DNA of 64,000 bases. It comes from JAFGIG01 sp964397545. GTDB lineage: Bacteria; SDB-A. Position 1 is the first letter of the stretch. Every line of letters starts with the position of its first letter. The translations under genes were made by a program, and so were the position numbers. Positions 1-8,686 of this stretch are shown piece by piece. Location of the stretch: NCBI GenBank assembly GCA_964397545.1, contig CAYNIW010000001.1, forward strand, positions 254,073 through 318,072. The letters are read 5' to 3'. A model generated the notes under the pieces. That model saw only the letters and a list, made by a program, of their open reading frames with translations. It made no database searches and was not told the origin of the DNA.

Positions 1-2562
1 GAAGAGATTGAAATGGCGAGGGAATTCAGCGATCTAGGACTGCATTCTCTGATAAAGTTCCCTGTCGCCGGCAGAGTAATCGGAGTAGACTCAAAAGGCA
101 GAGATGAAGACAGAGTCGTCACGAAAGAGATAATAACGACAACTCCCGGAAGGATAATTTTCAATCAGATTCTTCCGGAGGGCATGCCGTTTTACAACAG
201 AGTGATAGAAAAGAAGATACTCGCCGGCATAATAGCAAACGTCAACTATATGTTCGGCAATGAACGGACTGCGACTTTTCTCGATGACCTCAAGGACATC
301 GGATTCAAATTCGCCACTTTCTCAGGCGTGACTTTCGCGATGGATGACCTCGTGGAAACACGTGAAAAAACCGCAGTGATAAAGAAAACCCAAGCTGAAG
401 TCGATAGAATAAGAGAGAATTTCAAAAAAGGTGAGATAACTGAAAATGAAAAGTATCAGAGAACAATAGAAGCATGGACAAAAGCGACAAATGAAGTTGA
501 AGAAAGAATGATTGAATCTTTCCAGAACGACAGAAAGGGATTCAATCCCATATACATGATGGTTCATTCCGGCGCGAGAGGAAGCAGGGAACAGGTGAGA
601 CAGCTCGCCGGGATCAGAGGACTCATGACCCGGCCTCAAAAGAAAATAACCGGGCAAAGAGGAGAAATCATTGAATCTCCTGTCCTTTCCAACTTCAAAG
701 AAGGATTGAAAGTCCTCGAATACTTCATTTCTTCTCACGGCGCAAGAAAAGGCTTGACTGACACCGCGCTGAAAACTTCTGAAGCCGGTTACCTCACGAG
801 AAGACTGATTGACGTCGCGCAGGATGTGATAATAACAGAAGAAGACTGCGGAACAATAAAAGGACTCGAGATGCAGGCTCTGACTGAAGGAGGGGAAATT
901 ATCGAGCCTTTGTCCGACAGAATCGAAGGGCGATTCGCTCTCGACGACATAGAAGATCCCCAGACTCACGAAACAATAGTGAATGAAGGTGAAGTGATAA
1001 CAAAGGAACTCGCCCTCAAAATAGAATACAAGAATATAAGCAAAGTAAAAATAAGATCTGTCTTGACCTGCGAGGCTGAAAAAGGATTATGTCAGAAATG
1101 TTACGGAAAAGATTTGTCAACCGGTAAGACCGTCTCGATTGGCGAGGCTGTGGGTATTATAGCCGCTCAGTCTATAGGCGAACCCGGAACTCAGCTGACC
1201 CTGAGAACATTTCATATAGGCGGAACCGCGACTAGGATAGCACAGCAGTCTGTTGTAAAATCAATAATTCCGGGAGCCGTGAGGTTTAGTAAAGTCAAGA
1301 CTATAAAGCGGGAAATTGACGAGAAAAGAATAGTTATTTCCAGAAACGGCGAGATTGTTGTAAAGAGCCGCGAAAGGGAAGTCTCCCATAAAATACCTCA
1401 TGGTTCAGTCCTGCTGACGTCTGAAGGTTCTTATGTGGACACCGAGACGCCTCTGTATGAATGGGATCCGTTTTCAGATCCAATTTTGGCCGAGACCGGC
1501 GGAATAGTGAGATACAAAGACCTTATTGATAATTTAACGATGAGATACGAAACTCACCCGCAGACTGGAGAAAAGCAGGTCCTCGTTGTTGAGCACAAGG
1601 AAAGAGGGCTGATTCCCGCTCTCGAGGTCGAACCCAGTGATTCCGGAAGAAAAAAACAGGTGGCTCTTGTTCCTATAGGGACATACATCATTGTAGAAAA
1701 CGGGAAGCGGGTTACTCCCGGAGATATAATAGGAAAAATACCGAGAGAGAGCAGCAGGAGCAGGGACATAACTGCCGGTTTGCCGAGAGTCGAGGAATTG
1801 TTTGAAATGAGAAGGCCCAAGAATGCGGCGATCATTTCAGAAATCAGGGGCGAAGTTAAATTTCTCGATACTACAAAGGGAGCAAAGGCGATAAAAATCG
1901 TCAGCGAAGTCGGAGATGACAAAGAATACGTAGTCCCTTACGGCAAACACATATTGGTGCACGAAGGTCAGTTCGTCGAAGGAGGAGAAAAACTGACGGA
2001 CGGACAGGTCTATCCCCCGGACATACTTCAGGCAAAAGGACCTCTGGCTGTTCAGGAATTCTTGCTCAATGAAGTTCAGGAGGTTTACCGTCTTCAGGGC
2101 GTCAAGATCGCTGACCGTCACATTGCCCTGATAATCAGACAGCTCCTCAGAAGAGTTAGGATAGAAGATTCAGGCGACACAAACCTCATTGAGGGTGAAA
2201 TAGTAGACAGCAAAACCGTAAACGTCGAGAACAATAGAATATTGAAAGCCGGAGGCAAACCTGCAACATACAGATACATTCTTCTCGGAGTCACGAAGAC
2301 CGCTCTGACAGCCGAGAGTTTTATTTCCGCGGCGAGCTTTCAGGAGACAACAAAAGTATTGACATCGGCTGCGATTGAAGGTAAGAGAGACACTTTGGAA
2401 GGAATAAAAGAAAACGTCATCGTCGGAAATCTTATCCCAGCAGGGACAGGCTTGAGAAATTACAGAGCCATGAGGGTCGAAGGCGAAGAAGACGTCGAAG
2501 AAAAGAAAGAGGATTCTGTCGTTATACTGAGTTCTGAAGAACGAAATCAACAGACAGTTTGA
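1..2562 (+). CDS. rpoC: RNA polymerase beta' subunit, C-terminal part (5' end outside window)
   Basis: This is the C-terminal part of the RNA polymerase beta' subunit. The frame is open from base 1, so the N-terminal catalytic Asp-triad half lies upstream of the window. Visible landmarks are the GARGSREQVRQLAG segment (near nt 571), the trigger-loop region with FISSHGARKGL (near nt 730), and a zinc site from the Cys in EEDCGT (near nt 846) plus C-x6-C-x2-C (nt 1072-1104). The invariant QSIGEPGTQLTLRTFHIGG follows near nt 1168. The last 30 residues are acidic and not conserved. The gene ends 15 nt before rpsL, which joins rpoBC directly to the str operon. Identification is certain. Confidence 0.98.
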   Translation, partial: EEIEMAREFSDLGLHSLIKFPVAGRVIGVDSKGRDEDRVVTKEIITTTPGRIIFNQILPEGMPFYNRVIEKKILAGIIANVNYMFGNERTATFLDDLKDIGFKFATFSGVTFAMDDLVETREKTAVIKKTQAEVDRIRENFKKGEITENEKYQRTIEAWTKATNEVEERMIESFQNDRKGFNPIYMMVHSGARGSREQVRQLAGIRGLMTRPQKKITGQRGEIIESPVLSNFKEGLKVLEYFISSHGARKGLTDTALKTSEAGYLTRRLIDVAQDVIITEEDCGTIKGLEMQALTEGGEIIEPLSDRIEGRFALDDIEDPQTHETIVNEGEVITKELALKIEYKNISKVKIRSVLTCEAEKGLCQKCYGKDLSTGKTVSIGEAVGIIAAQSIGEPGTQLTLRTFHIGGTATRIAQQSVVKSIIPGAVRFSKVKTIKREIDEKRIVISRNGEIVVKSREREVSHKIPHGSVLLTSEGSYVDTETPLYEWDPFSDPILAETGGIVRYKDLIDNLTMRYETHPQTGEKQVLVVEHKERGLIPALEVEPSDSGRKKQVALVPIGTYIIVENGKRVTPGDIIGKIPRESSRSRDITAGLPRVEELFEMRRPKNAAIISEIRGEVKFLDTTKGAKAIKIVSEVGDDKEYVVPYGKHILVHEGQFVEGGEKLTDGQVYPPDILQAKGPLAVQEFLLNEVQEVYRLQGVKIADRHIALIIRQLLRRVRIEDSGDTNLIEGEIVDSKTVNVENNRILKAGGKPATYRYILLGVTKTALTAESFISAASFQETTKVLTSAAIEGKRDTLEGIKENVIVGNLIPAGTGLRNYRAMRVEGEEDVEEKKEDSVVILSSEERNQQTV

Positions 2563-2577
2563 ATTTTGGAGGAAATA

Positions 2578-2952
2578 ATGCCTACGATTAATCAACTTGT
2601 GAGAAAAGGAAGAAAAAAGATAGTAAAAAAAACAAAAGCTCCGGCGCTGACTAAATGTCCTCAAAAAAGAGGAGTTTGCGTAAGGGTATACACGACCAGC
2701 CCGAAAAAACCCAATTCGGCTCTCAGAAAAGTCGCCCGTGTTAGGCTGAGCAACGGATACGAAGTTACAGCGTATATCCCCGGAGAAGGACATAACCTTC
2801 AGGAGCACTCGACAGTTTTAATAAGGGGCGGCAGGGTTAAAGATCTTCCCGGAGTCAGATACCACATAGTCAGAGGAGTTCTCGATTCCGCGGGGGTCGA
2901 AGGCAGAAAGCAGAGCAGATCCTTATACGGAACGAAAAAGGCAAAGAAATAA
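2578..2952 (+). CDS. rpsL: Ribosomal protein S12
   Basis: Small-subunit protein of the decoding centre, 124 residues, the usual length. The start is the ATG at 2578, placed by GGAGG at 2568-2572; an upstream TTG at 2566 overlaps that ribosome binding site and is rejected. The loop PKKPNSALRK has both lysines (E. coli K42 and K43), and GGRVKDLPGVRYH carries the Lys equivalent to K87. The sites altered in streptomycin-resistant mutants are therefore wild type. It is the first gene of the str operon here, 12 nt before rpsG. Confidence 0.98.
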   Translation: MPTINQLVRKGRKKIVKKTKAPALTKCPQKRGVCVRVYTTSPKKPNSALRKVARVRLSNGYEVTAYIPGEGHNLQEHSTVLIRGGRVKDLPGVRYHIVRGVLDSAGVEGRKQSRSLYGTKKAKK

Positions 2953-2964
2953 ACGGAGGAACCG

Positions 2965-3438
2965 ATGTCCAGAAAGAGAAAGACATACAAAAGAACCATA
3001 CCGCCGGATCCCAACTTCAACAGCGAACTCGTAAGCAAATTCGTCAATGTAGTCATGAAAAAAGGCAAAAAAGGGACTGCGGAAACTATAGTATACGGCG
3101 CGCTGGATTTGGTGGCACAGAAGCTGAAAATTGCCGATCCGATAGAGATTTTTGAAAAAGCCATGAACAATGTCAAGCCCACAATTGAAGTCAAGCCAAG
3201 GAGAATCGGAGGAGCGACTTATCAGATACCGGTCGATGTCCCCTCCAATAGACGCATAGCTTTGGCTATAAGATGGCTTTTGGGCTCCGCAAGAGCAAGA
3301 AGCGAGAAAACCATGAAGGAGAAACTTGCCGCAGAACTTATTGCCGCGAGCAATAAAGAGGGAGCAGCAATCAAGAAAAAAGAAGACACGCATAAAATGG
3401 CAGAAGCGAACAAGGCTTTTGCCAGTTATATGTGGTAA
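2965..3438 (+). CDS. rpsG: Ribosomal protein S7
   Basis: Primary 16S-binding protein that nucleates the head of the small subunit; 157 residues against the usual 156. The N-terminus MSRKRKTYK and the internal KPRRIGGATYQIPV are family signatures. The start ATG has GGAGGA 5 nt upstream. A hairpin with a T tract follows 26 nt after its stop, so transcription from the rpsL-rpsG pair is partly or fully stopped before fusA. Confidence 0.98.
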   Translation: MSRKRKTYKRTIPPDPNFNSELVSKFVNVVMKKGKKGTAETIVYGALDLVAQKLKIADPIEIFEKAMNNVKPTIEVKPRRIGGATYQIPVDVPSNRRIALAIRWLLGSARARSEKTMKEKLAAELIAASNKEGAAIKKKEDTHKMAEANKAFASYMW

Positions 3439-3463
3439 ATTTCTGCTCTTAACAAAATCATTT

Positions 3464-3513
3464 ACTGCGGCAGCATGAAGAGTCAATTTCTGAACGTGCT
3501 GCCGAGTTTTTTT
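3464..3513 (+). terminator. Intrinsic terminator or attenuator between rpsG and fusA
   Basis: A perfect 8-bp stem (CGGCAGCA 3468-3475 with TGCTGCCG 3497-3504) is extended by ACT/AGT past one bulged G. It encloses a 21-nt loop and is followed by seven T residues (3507-3513). This is the standard form of a Rho-independent terminator, in an unusual place for a str operon. The long loop could also let it act as an attenuator. Confidence 0.75.
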
Positions 3514-3529
3514 AAACTACAGAAAAAAT

Positions 3530-5599
3530 ATGAGAAGCATAAGAAACATAGGAATAATTGCCCACATCGATGCCGGCAAGACAACCACGACAGAGAGGAT
3601 GCTTTTTTATTCCGGGAAAACCCACAGAATGGGAGAGGTCGATGACGGAAGCGCTACGACCGATTATCTGGACCAGGAGAAAGAAAGAGGCATCACAATT
3701 ACTTCGGCTGTCGTTTCTTTTATATGGAAGAAAGCAAATATAAACATTATCGACACTCCGGGACATGTTGATTTCACTGGTGAAGTAGAACGCTCTCTGA
3801 GAGTCCTTGACGGGGCAGCGGTGATTTTCAGCGCCGTTGAAGGAGTCGAATCCCAGTCCGAAACGGTTTGGCATCAGGCTGACAAATACAAGATTCCCAG
3901 AATAGTTTATATCAACAAGCTTGACCGATTGGGAGCGGATTTCAAATCGGTGATTGAGGATATAAAAGAGAAATTCTCTCAGTATCCCCTCGTGGTGAAC
4001 ATTCCTTTCGGCCTCGAGGAGACTTTCACAGGAGTAGCCGATATCATTGAAAGAAAAGTTTTTATCTGGAACCGTTCGACTGACGGATTGAATTTCGAGA
4101 TAAAATCACCAGAGGGAAAGATTGCCGAAGAAATTGAAGAACACAGAAACTCTCTAATAGACTATCTTTCCGATTTCAGCGACAAAGTTGCAGAACAGTT
4201 TATAAGCGATGGCGACGCTGAAAACAGCCTAATCAGGTCGGAAATAAGAAAACTCGTTATACAAGGCAAGGTTGTGCCTGTGCTTTGCGGAGCTTCGAGG
4301 CGTAATATTGGAGTCCAGCCTCTTCTTGACGCGGTAGTGGACTACTTGCCGTCCCCTCTGGACGCCACAGAGATTGAAGTTCTCACGTTAAAATATTCGA
4401 GACCGAAAAAAATAACGCTCGATCCGAATGGCCCTTTTCTCGGCCTTGTTTTCAAGATGATTCTCGACGAACACGTAGGGAAAGTTCATTTTATAAGAGT
4501 TTACGAAGGAACGATGAGAACGAAACAGACATTGAAAAATCTGACAAGCGGAAAAAATGAGGTAATACAGAAAATATTCAGGATTTACGCAGATAAAAGA
4601 GTTGAAAGAGATTCGGCAACTATGGGGGATATTGTCGGAGTGACCGGTCTGAAAAGTTCTTTCACGGGGAACACAATCAGCGAGGAAAAAAGGGATTTTC
4701 TTCTCGAGGAACCTTCATTTCCCGAACCGATAGTTTCTGTCGCTGTTGAACCGAAAACCTCTGCTAATTTTGATAAACTTTGTGAAACATTAGGCCTCTT
4801 CACGCAGGAGGACCCTACGTTTAGATTTAACGAAGACAAGGAAACCGGACAATTGATTATTTCGGGTATGGGAGAGCTATACATAGACATTCTCGCGGAA
4901 AGACTAAAAAGGGATTTTAAGATACCGGTTAAACTTGGAAACCCGAGAGTTGCATACAGGGAAAGCGTTGGCAGATCGAATAAGACAGCCTCTGAAGTTG
5001 TTAAAACACTTGGCGGAAAAAAATTCCCGGTAAGAATATCGCTGGAAGTCAAACCAAGCGAAGATCATAAAAACATCTTTGTTGTTCCGAAAGATTGGAA
5101 GTTCAACGACAACGCAGTAATCAGAAAAGCTGTCGAGGAATATGCCGAAGAATTCAAAAGTTATTATTTTCCGGGCCCGATTGCGGGTTTTCCCCTGATG
5201 GGCGTCGAATGCAAACTATACAAAGTAGAAGCGGAAGACGGCATAAACGAAACAGTAGTACTCTCCTCTCTCGAGGAAGTTTTTGAAAAAGCATGCGCTG
5301 CCGCCGAACCTTTGATTTTGGAACCTTTAATGAGTCTTGAGATATTCATTCCGGACGATTATTTCGGAGAAGTAATTAAAAGCCTTCATTCCCTTTCCGC
5401 AGATATATCGCATATCGAAGAGAAAAAGAAAAGCAAACTGATTCACGCTCAGGTTCCTTTGGCAAAAACATTCGGTTATGCTTCGTCAATAAGAAGCCTC
5501 ACAAAGGGAAAAGCAAGTTACACCATGCAGTTTTTGAAATACGAAAAGCTCTCAGAATACGACAGAAATCAGCTTTTAAAGAAAATATGCGGATATTGA
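3530..5599 (+). CDS. fusA: Elongation factor G family GTPase, divergent domain IV
   Basis: Translational GTPase of the EF-G family, 689 residues, in the usual EF-G position. The G domain is intact: AHIDAGKTT (residues 11-19), switch I ERGITITSA, DTPGHVDF, NKLDR and GAS. Domains II, III (ISGMGELYIDIL) and V (HAQVPLAKTFGYAS, RSLTKGKASYTM) are recognisable. In domain IV the family motif GGRGQYGHV reads GGKKFPVRI (from about residue 495). The tip loop normally holding HDVDS reads LYKVEAEDGINETVV (about 563-577) and has no His. This resembles EF-G2-like paralogues more than the main translocase. The ATG at 3530 has no clear Shine-Dalgarno sequence, and a terminator lies just upstream. A canonical EF-G may exist elsewhere in the genome. 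Confidence 0.9.
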   Translation: MRSIRNIGIIAHIDAGKTTTTERMLFYSGKTHRMGEVDDGSATTDYLDQEKERGITITSAVVSFIWKKANINIIDTPGHVDFTGEVERSLRVLDGAAVIFSAVEGVESQSETVWHQADKYKIPRIVYINKLDRLGADFKSVIEDIKEKFSQYPLVVNIPFGLEETFTGVADIIERKVFIWNRSTDGLNFEIKSPEGKIAEEIEEHRNSLIDYLSDFSDKVAEQFISDGDAENSLIRSEIRKLVIQGKVVPVLCGASRRNIGVQPLLDAVVDYLPSPLDATEIEVLTLKYSRPKKITLDPNGPFLGLVFKMILDEHVGKVHFIRVYEGTMRTKQTLKNLTSGKNEVIQKIFRIYADKRVERDSATMGDIVGVTGLKSSFTGNTISEEKRDFLLEEPSFPEPIVSVAVEPKTSANFDKLCETLGLFTQEDPTFRFNEDKETGQLIISGMGELYIDILAERLKRDFKIPVKLGNPRVAYRESVGRSNKTASEVVKTLGGKKFPVRISLEVKPSEDHKNIFVVPKDWKFNDNAVIRKAVEEYAEEFKSYYFPGPIAGFPLMGVECKLYKVEAEDGINETVVLSSLEEVFEKACAAAEPLILEPLMSLEIFIPDDYFGEVIKSLHSLSADISHIEEKKKSKLIHAQVPLAKTFGYASSIRSLTKGKASYTMQFLKYEKLSEYDRNQLLKKICGY

Positions 5600-5632
5600 T
5601 GCTATGTTGTGTTTTATGGTGATAAAATATGC

Positions 5633-5661
5633 TTGACATGTTTTTAAAAATATGTCAAATT
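5633..5661 (+). promoter_or_regulatory. Putative tuf promoter with overlapping palindrome
   Basis: TTGACA (5633-5638) matches the sigma-70 -35 consensus. Seventeen bases on, CAAATT (5656-5661) is only a 3-of-6 match to the -10 box. A near-perfect 24-bp palindrome (5634-5657, arms TGACAT and ATGTCA around a T5A5 core) covers the -35 box. A better -10 hexamer, TATAAT (5723-5728), lies farther down without a good -35. The 208-bp gap between fusA and tuf holds no gene, so tuf very likely has its own promoter here. Which hexamers are used is unclear. Confidence 0.5.
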
Positions 5662-5807
5662 CATAGTCTTTTGAATACATCCGCGAGGATTTTATTTATC
5701 TGAATTAAGTTATAGATTCTCTTATAATTTAATCGGATTAGCTATTTCAGAATCTGTTGTAGATTAAAGGATTAAACTCAACTTTATATTCAACAAAGGA
5801 GAGGGAT

Positions 5808-7010
5808 ATGGCGAAGGAGAAGTTTGAGAGGAGTAAGCCTCATTTGAATATAGGCACGATAGGTCACGTGGATCACGGTAAGAGCACGTTGACGAGCGCG
5901 ATAACAAAAGCGTTGAAGGTGAAGGGATTTGCGGATTATGTTCCATTTGATTTGATAGACAAGGCGCCGGAGGAGAAGGCGAGGGGCATAACAATAAATT
6001 TAGCTCATATAGAATACGAGACAGGATTGAGGCATTACGCGCACGTAGATTGTCCGGGACACGCGGACTACATAAAGAACATGATAACGGGTGCGGCGCA
6101 GATGGACGGAGCCATACTGGTTGTGAGCGCGGCGGAGGGTCCGAAGCCTCAGACGAGGGAGCACATATTATTGGCGCGACAGGTGAATGTCCCGTCGATA
6201 GTTGTGTATTTGAACAAGGTAGATCAGATGGCAGGTGAGGAGGATTTAATTGATTTGGTGGAGATGGAGATAAGGGAGCTTCTGAACGAGTATGAGTTTC
6301 CTGGAGACGACACGCCGATAGTAAGGGGGAGTGCTTTAGCTGCTATGGAGTGTGACGGAGCCGGATGCGACGAGGCATTCAAGAGCATATACGAGTTAAT
6401 GGAAGCGGTTGACAGTTTTATACCGTTGCCTGCGAGGGACAAGGACAAGCCGTTTATAATGAGTGTGGAGGATGTATTCAGCATAACCGGCAGAGGGACA
6501 GTTGCGACGGGTAGAGTGGAGAGGGGAGTAGTCAAGTCAGGGGACGAGGTAGAGATAGTTGGTTTTGGGGAGACGAGGAAGACGGTAGCGACGAGTTTAG
6601 AGATGTTCAGGAAGATATTGGACTACGCCGAGGCAGGGGACAATGTTGGTGTTTTGTTGAGGGGTGTAGGCAAAGACGAGATAGAGAGGGGACAGGTAAT
6701 AGCGAAACCCGGCAGTATAACGCCTCACAAGAGGTTCAAGGCGGAGGTTTACGTATTGAAGAAATCCGAAGGGGGCAGGCAGAACCCGTTCATGAAGGGA
6801 TACCGTCCGCAGTTTTATTTCAGGACGACGGACGTAACGGGAGAGATAGCATCATTGCCTGAGGGCATGGAAGTTGTGATGCCCGGAGATAACGTAAACA
6901 TGGAAGTTTCTTTAATAACCACCGTGGCAATGGAAAAGGGTCTGAGGTTCGCCATAAGAGAAGGCGGAAAGACAGTAGGCGCAGGTGTTGTAACGGAAAT
7001 TCTGGAATAG
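5808..7010 (+). CDS. tuf: Elongation factor Tu
   Basis: GTPase that delivers aminoacyl-tRNA to the ribosome; 400 residues, normal length. G motifs are GHVDHGKST, DCPGH, NKVD and GSAL; the C-terminal barrels end in RFAIREGGKTVGAG. The ribosome binding site AAAGGAGAGG stands 3-5 nt before the ATG. Codon choice is unlike the neighbours: counted by eye, Glu is GAG 27 times and GAA twice up to about nt 6760, then GAA 7 and GAG 2 to the end. AAG, AGG and TTG are similarly preferred in the first part. Flanking ribosomal protein genes use GAA and AAA. This suggests recombination with, or acquisition from, a different tuf copy. Confidence 0.98.
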   Translation: MAKEKFERSKPHLNIGTIGHVDHGKSTLTSAITKALKVKGFADYVPFDLIDKAPEEKARGITINLAHIEYETGLRHYAHVDCPGHADYIKNMITGAAQMDGAILVVSAAEGPKPQTREHILLARQVNVPSIVVYLNKVDQMAGEEDLIDLVEMEIRELLNEYEFPGDDTPIVRGSALAAMECDGAGCDEAFKSIYELMEAVDSFIPLPARDKDKPFIMSVEDVFSITGRGTVATGRVERGVVKSGDEVEIVGFGETRKTVATSLEMFRKILDYAEAGDNVGVLLRGVGKDEIERGQVIAKPGSITPHKRFKAEVYVLKKSEGGRQNPFMKGYRPQFYFRTTDVTGEIASLPEGMEVVMPGDNVNMEVSLITTVAMEKGLRFAIREGGKTVGAGVVTEILE

Positions 7011-7017
7011 GTGTGAA

Positions 7018-7347
7018 ATGGAAAAAAATAAAATTGGAACAATAAGAATTAAGCTGAAAGCTTATGACCACGCCGTTCTTGACAAATGTGTGTCCGACAT
7101 TGTCCACAATGTTAAAAGATCGGGCGGGAGAATAGCCGGCCCCATTCCTCTGCCGACTCAAAGGACTGTTTATACAGTTCTGAGATCACCGCATGTGGAT
7201 AAAAAATCGCGGGAACAGTTCGAATTGAGGGTGCATAAAAGACTAATTGACATCGTTAAATCAACTCATCAGACGACTGAAGCGCTGAAAGACCTCAATT
7301 TGCCGGCTGGCGTGGACGTAGAAATAAAAATGATGGCCGAGGAGTGA
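7018..7347 (+). CDS. rpsJ: Ribosomal protein S10 (NusE)
   Basis: Small-subunit head protein that also serves as NusE in antitermination; 109 residues. Signatures are IRIKLKAYDH, RRSGG-like KRSGGRIAGPIPLPT and SPHVDKKSREQFE. It starts the S10 gene order, 7 nt after the tuf stop, with only a weak GGTG ribosome binding site. Codon use returns at once to AAA and GAA, in contrast to tuf. Its stop overlaps or lies beside the rplC start. Confidence 0.97.
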   Translation: MEKNKIGTIRIKLKAYDHAVLDKCVSDIVHNVKRSGGRIAGPIPLPTQRTVYTVLRSPHVDKKSREQFELRVHKRLIDIVKSTHQTTEALKDLNLPAGVDVEIKMMAEE

Positions 7348-7352
7348 GGGAA

Positions 7353-8057
7353 GTGAAAGGTTTAATCGGAAAAAAAATCGGGATGACCCAAGTATTTCTT
7401 GAAGACGGCAGATTAATGCCCGTAACGGTCATCGAAGCCGGACCGTGTGTTGTAGTGAAATGCGTTAAAAAAGAAGGAAGTGACTACGCGAGTCTTTTGC
7501 TCGGCTATGAAAAAGCGAAACTGCCCAAAACGGAAGCAAAGTCTGAAAGCGGAGAAAAGCAAACTAAGCGGACAGGCAGAAGACTGAATAAACCCGAATT
7601 TGGCGTATTCAAAAAAGCTGAAGTCGAGCCGTGTTCATTTATACAGGAATTTAAGGTATCTCATGATGTTCAATACAAGACCGGTGATGTTTTATCAGTG
7701 CAAGATGTGTTCGCGGAAGAAGGGCTTGTCGACGTCAAATCAAAGACTAAAGGCAAGGGATTTCAGGGAGTGGTGAGACGTTACGGTTTCAGGGGCGGCA
7801 GAATGAGCAGAGGATCGATGTTTCACAGAGCGCCCGGATCAATAGGAGCGGGAACAACACCCGGAAGGGTTATTAAAGGGCACAAACTCCCGGGGCACCA
7901 GGGCAATGTGTTTAAGACGATTCAAAACATTAAAATTGTAAAGATAATACCGGATAAGAATTTACTTCTGTTAAAAGGGGCTGTTCCCGGTCCCAATGGG
8001 TCCTATTTGAGAGTTCAAGACGCGATTAAAAGCAGAGGCAGGGAGTTCGGAAGATGA
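7353..8057 (+). CDS. rplC: Ribosomal protein L3
   Basis: Large-subunit assembly protein reaching the peptidyl-transferase centre. The GTG at 7353 (MKGLIGKKIGMTQVF) is preferred because it gives the family N-terminus and has GAGGAG 8 nt upstream; GTG at 7344, which overlaps the rpsJ stop, is possible. The protein is 234 residues, longer than the usual 205-215, because of a lysine-rich insertion after LGYEKAKLPK (about residues 50-70). The loop RGGRMSRGSMFHRAPGSIG is conserved. Confidence 0.96.
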   Translation: MKGLIGKKIGMTQVFLEDGRLMPVTVIEAGPCVVVKCVKKEGSDYASLLLGYEKAKLPKTEAKSESGEKQTKRTGRRLNKPEFGVFKKAEVEPCSFIQEFKVSHDVQYKTGDVLSVQDVFAEEGLVDVKSKTKGKGFQGVVRRYGFRGGRMSRGSMFHRAPGSIGAGTTPGRVIKGHKLPGHQGNVFKTIQNIKIVKIIPDKNLLLLKGAVPGPNGSYLRVQDAIKSRGREFGR

Positions 8058-8686
8058 TACAACTTACAGTGTTCAATGAAAAAGGCGAAGACACAGGGAA
8101 AAAAGTCGAATTGCCCGATAATATTTTCTCCGTAGAGCCGAATAAAAGCGTGATTCATCAGGCAGTTGTTACATATCTTGCCAACAGAAGACAGGGAAAC
8201 GCGTCCGTAAAAACAAGAGCTGAAGTCTCCGGAGGAGGGAAAAAACCTTGGAGACAGAAAGGAACCGGCCGAGCCCGTCAGGGAAGCATAAGGGCCGTTC
8301 AGTGGAGAGGCGGTGGCGTAGCTCACGGACCGAAAGTCAGGAAATACACAAAAAAAATCAACAAAAAAATGAAAAATCTGGCAATAAGGTCCGTTTTGTC
8401 ACTGAAAGCCGAAGAAGGATCAATCAAATGCGTTGAGAAAGCGATCTATGAAAAACCCAAAACAGCGAGAGTCAAATCTATGCTCGCCTCTTTGCAGCTT
8501 GATAATAAAAAAATCTTACTGGTGAATGACGAGTATTCGAAAGAATACATACTCTCTGCCGGAAACATTCCCCAAGTGAAAACTGCTCTTGCATCTAGCG
8601 TAAACACTTATGATATAATCAACGCAGAAAACCTTGTTTTGACTCCAGAATCCATCGCTATTTTCAAGGAGGTTTTTTCATCGTGA
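8054..8686 (+). CDS. rplD: Ribosomal protein L4
   Basis: Large-subunit protein lining the exit tunnel, 210 residues. Signatures are GGGKKPWRQKGTGRARQGSIR and GGGVAHGPKVR, the tunnel loop where macrolide resistance changes occur in other bacteria. The ATG overlaps the rplC stop in ATGA, implying translational coupling. In some bacteria L4 represses its own S10 operon; nothing here shows whether that holds. Confidence 0.97.
   Translation: MIQLTVFNEKGEDTGKKVELPDNIFSVEPNKSVIHQAVVTYLANRRQGNASVKTRAEVSGGGKKPWRQKGTGRARQGSIRAVQWRGGGVAHGPKVRKYTKKINKKMKNLAIRSVLSLKAEEGSIKCVEKAIYEKPKTARVKSMLASLQLDNKKILLVNDEYSKEYILSAGNIPQVKTALASSVNTYDIINAENLVLTPESIAIFKEVFSS

Noticed and set aside
13..2562. rpoC as a complete gene from ATG 13
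   Set aside because: The frame is open to base 1 and the protein lacks the catalytic N-terminal half. ATG 13 is internal.
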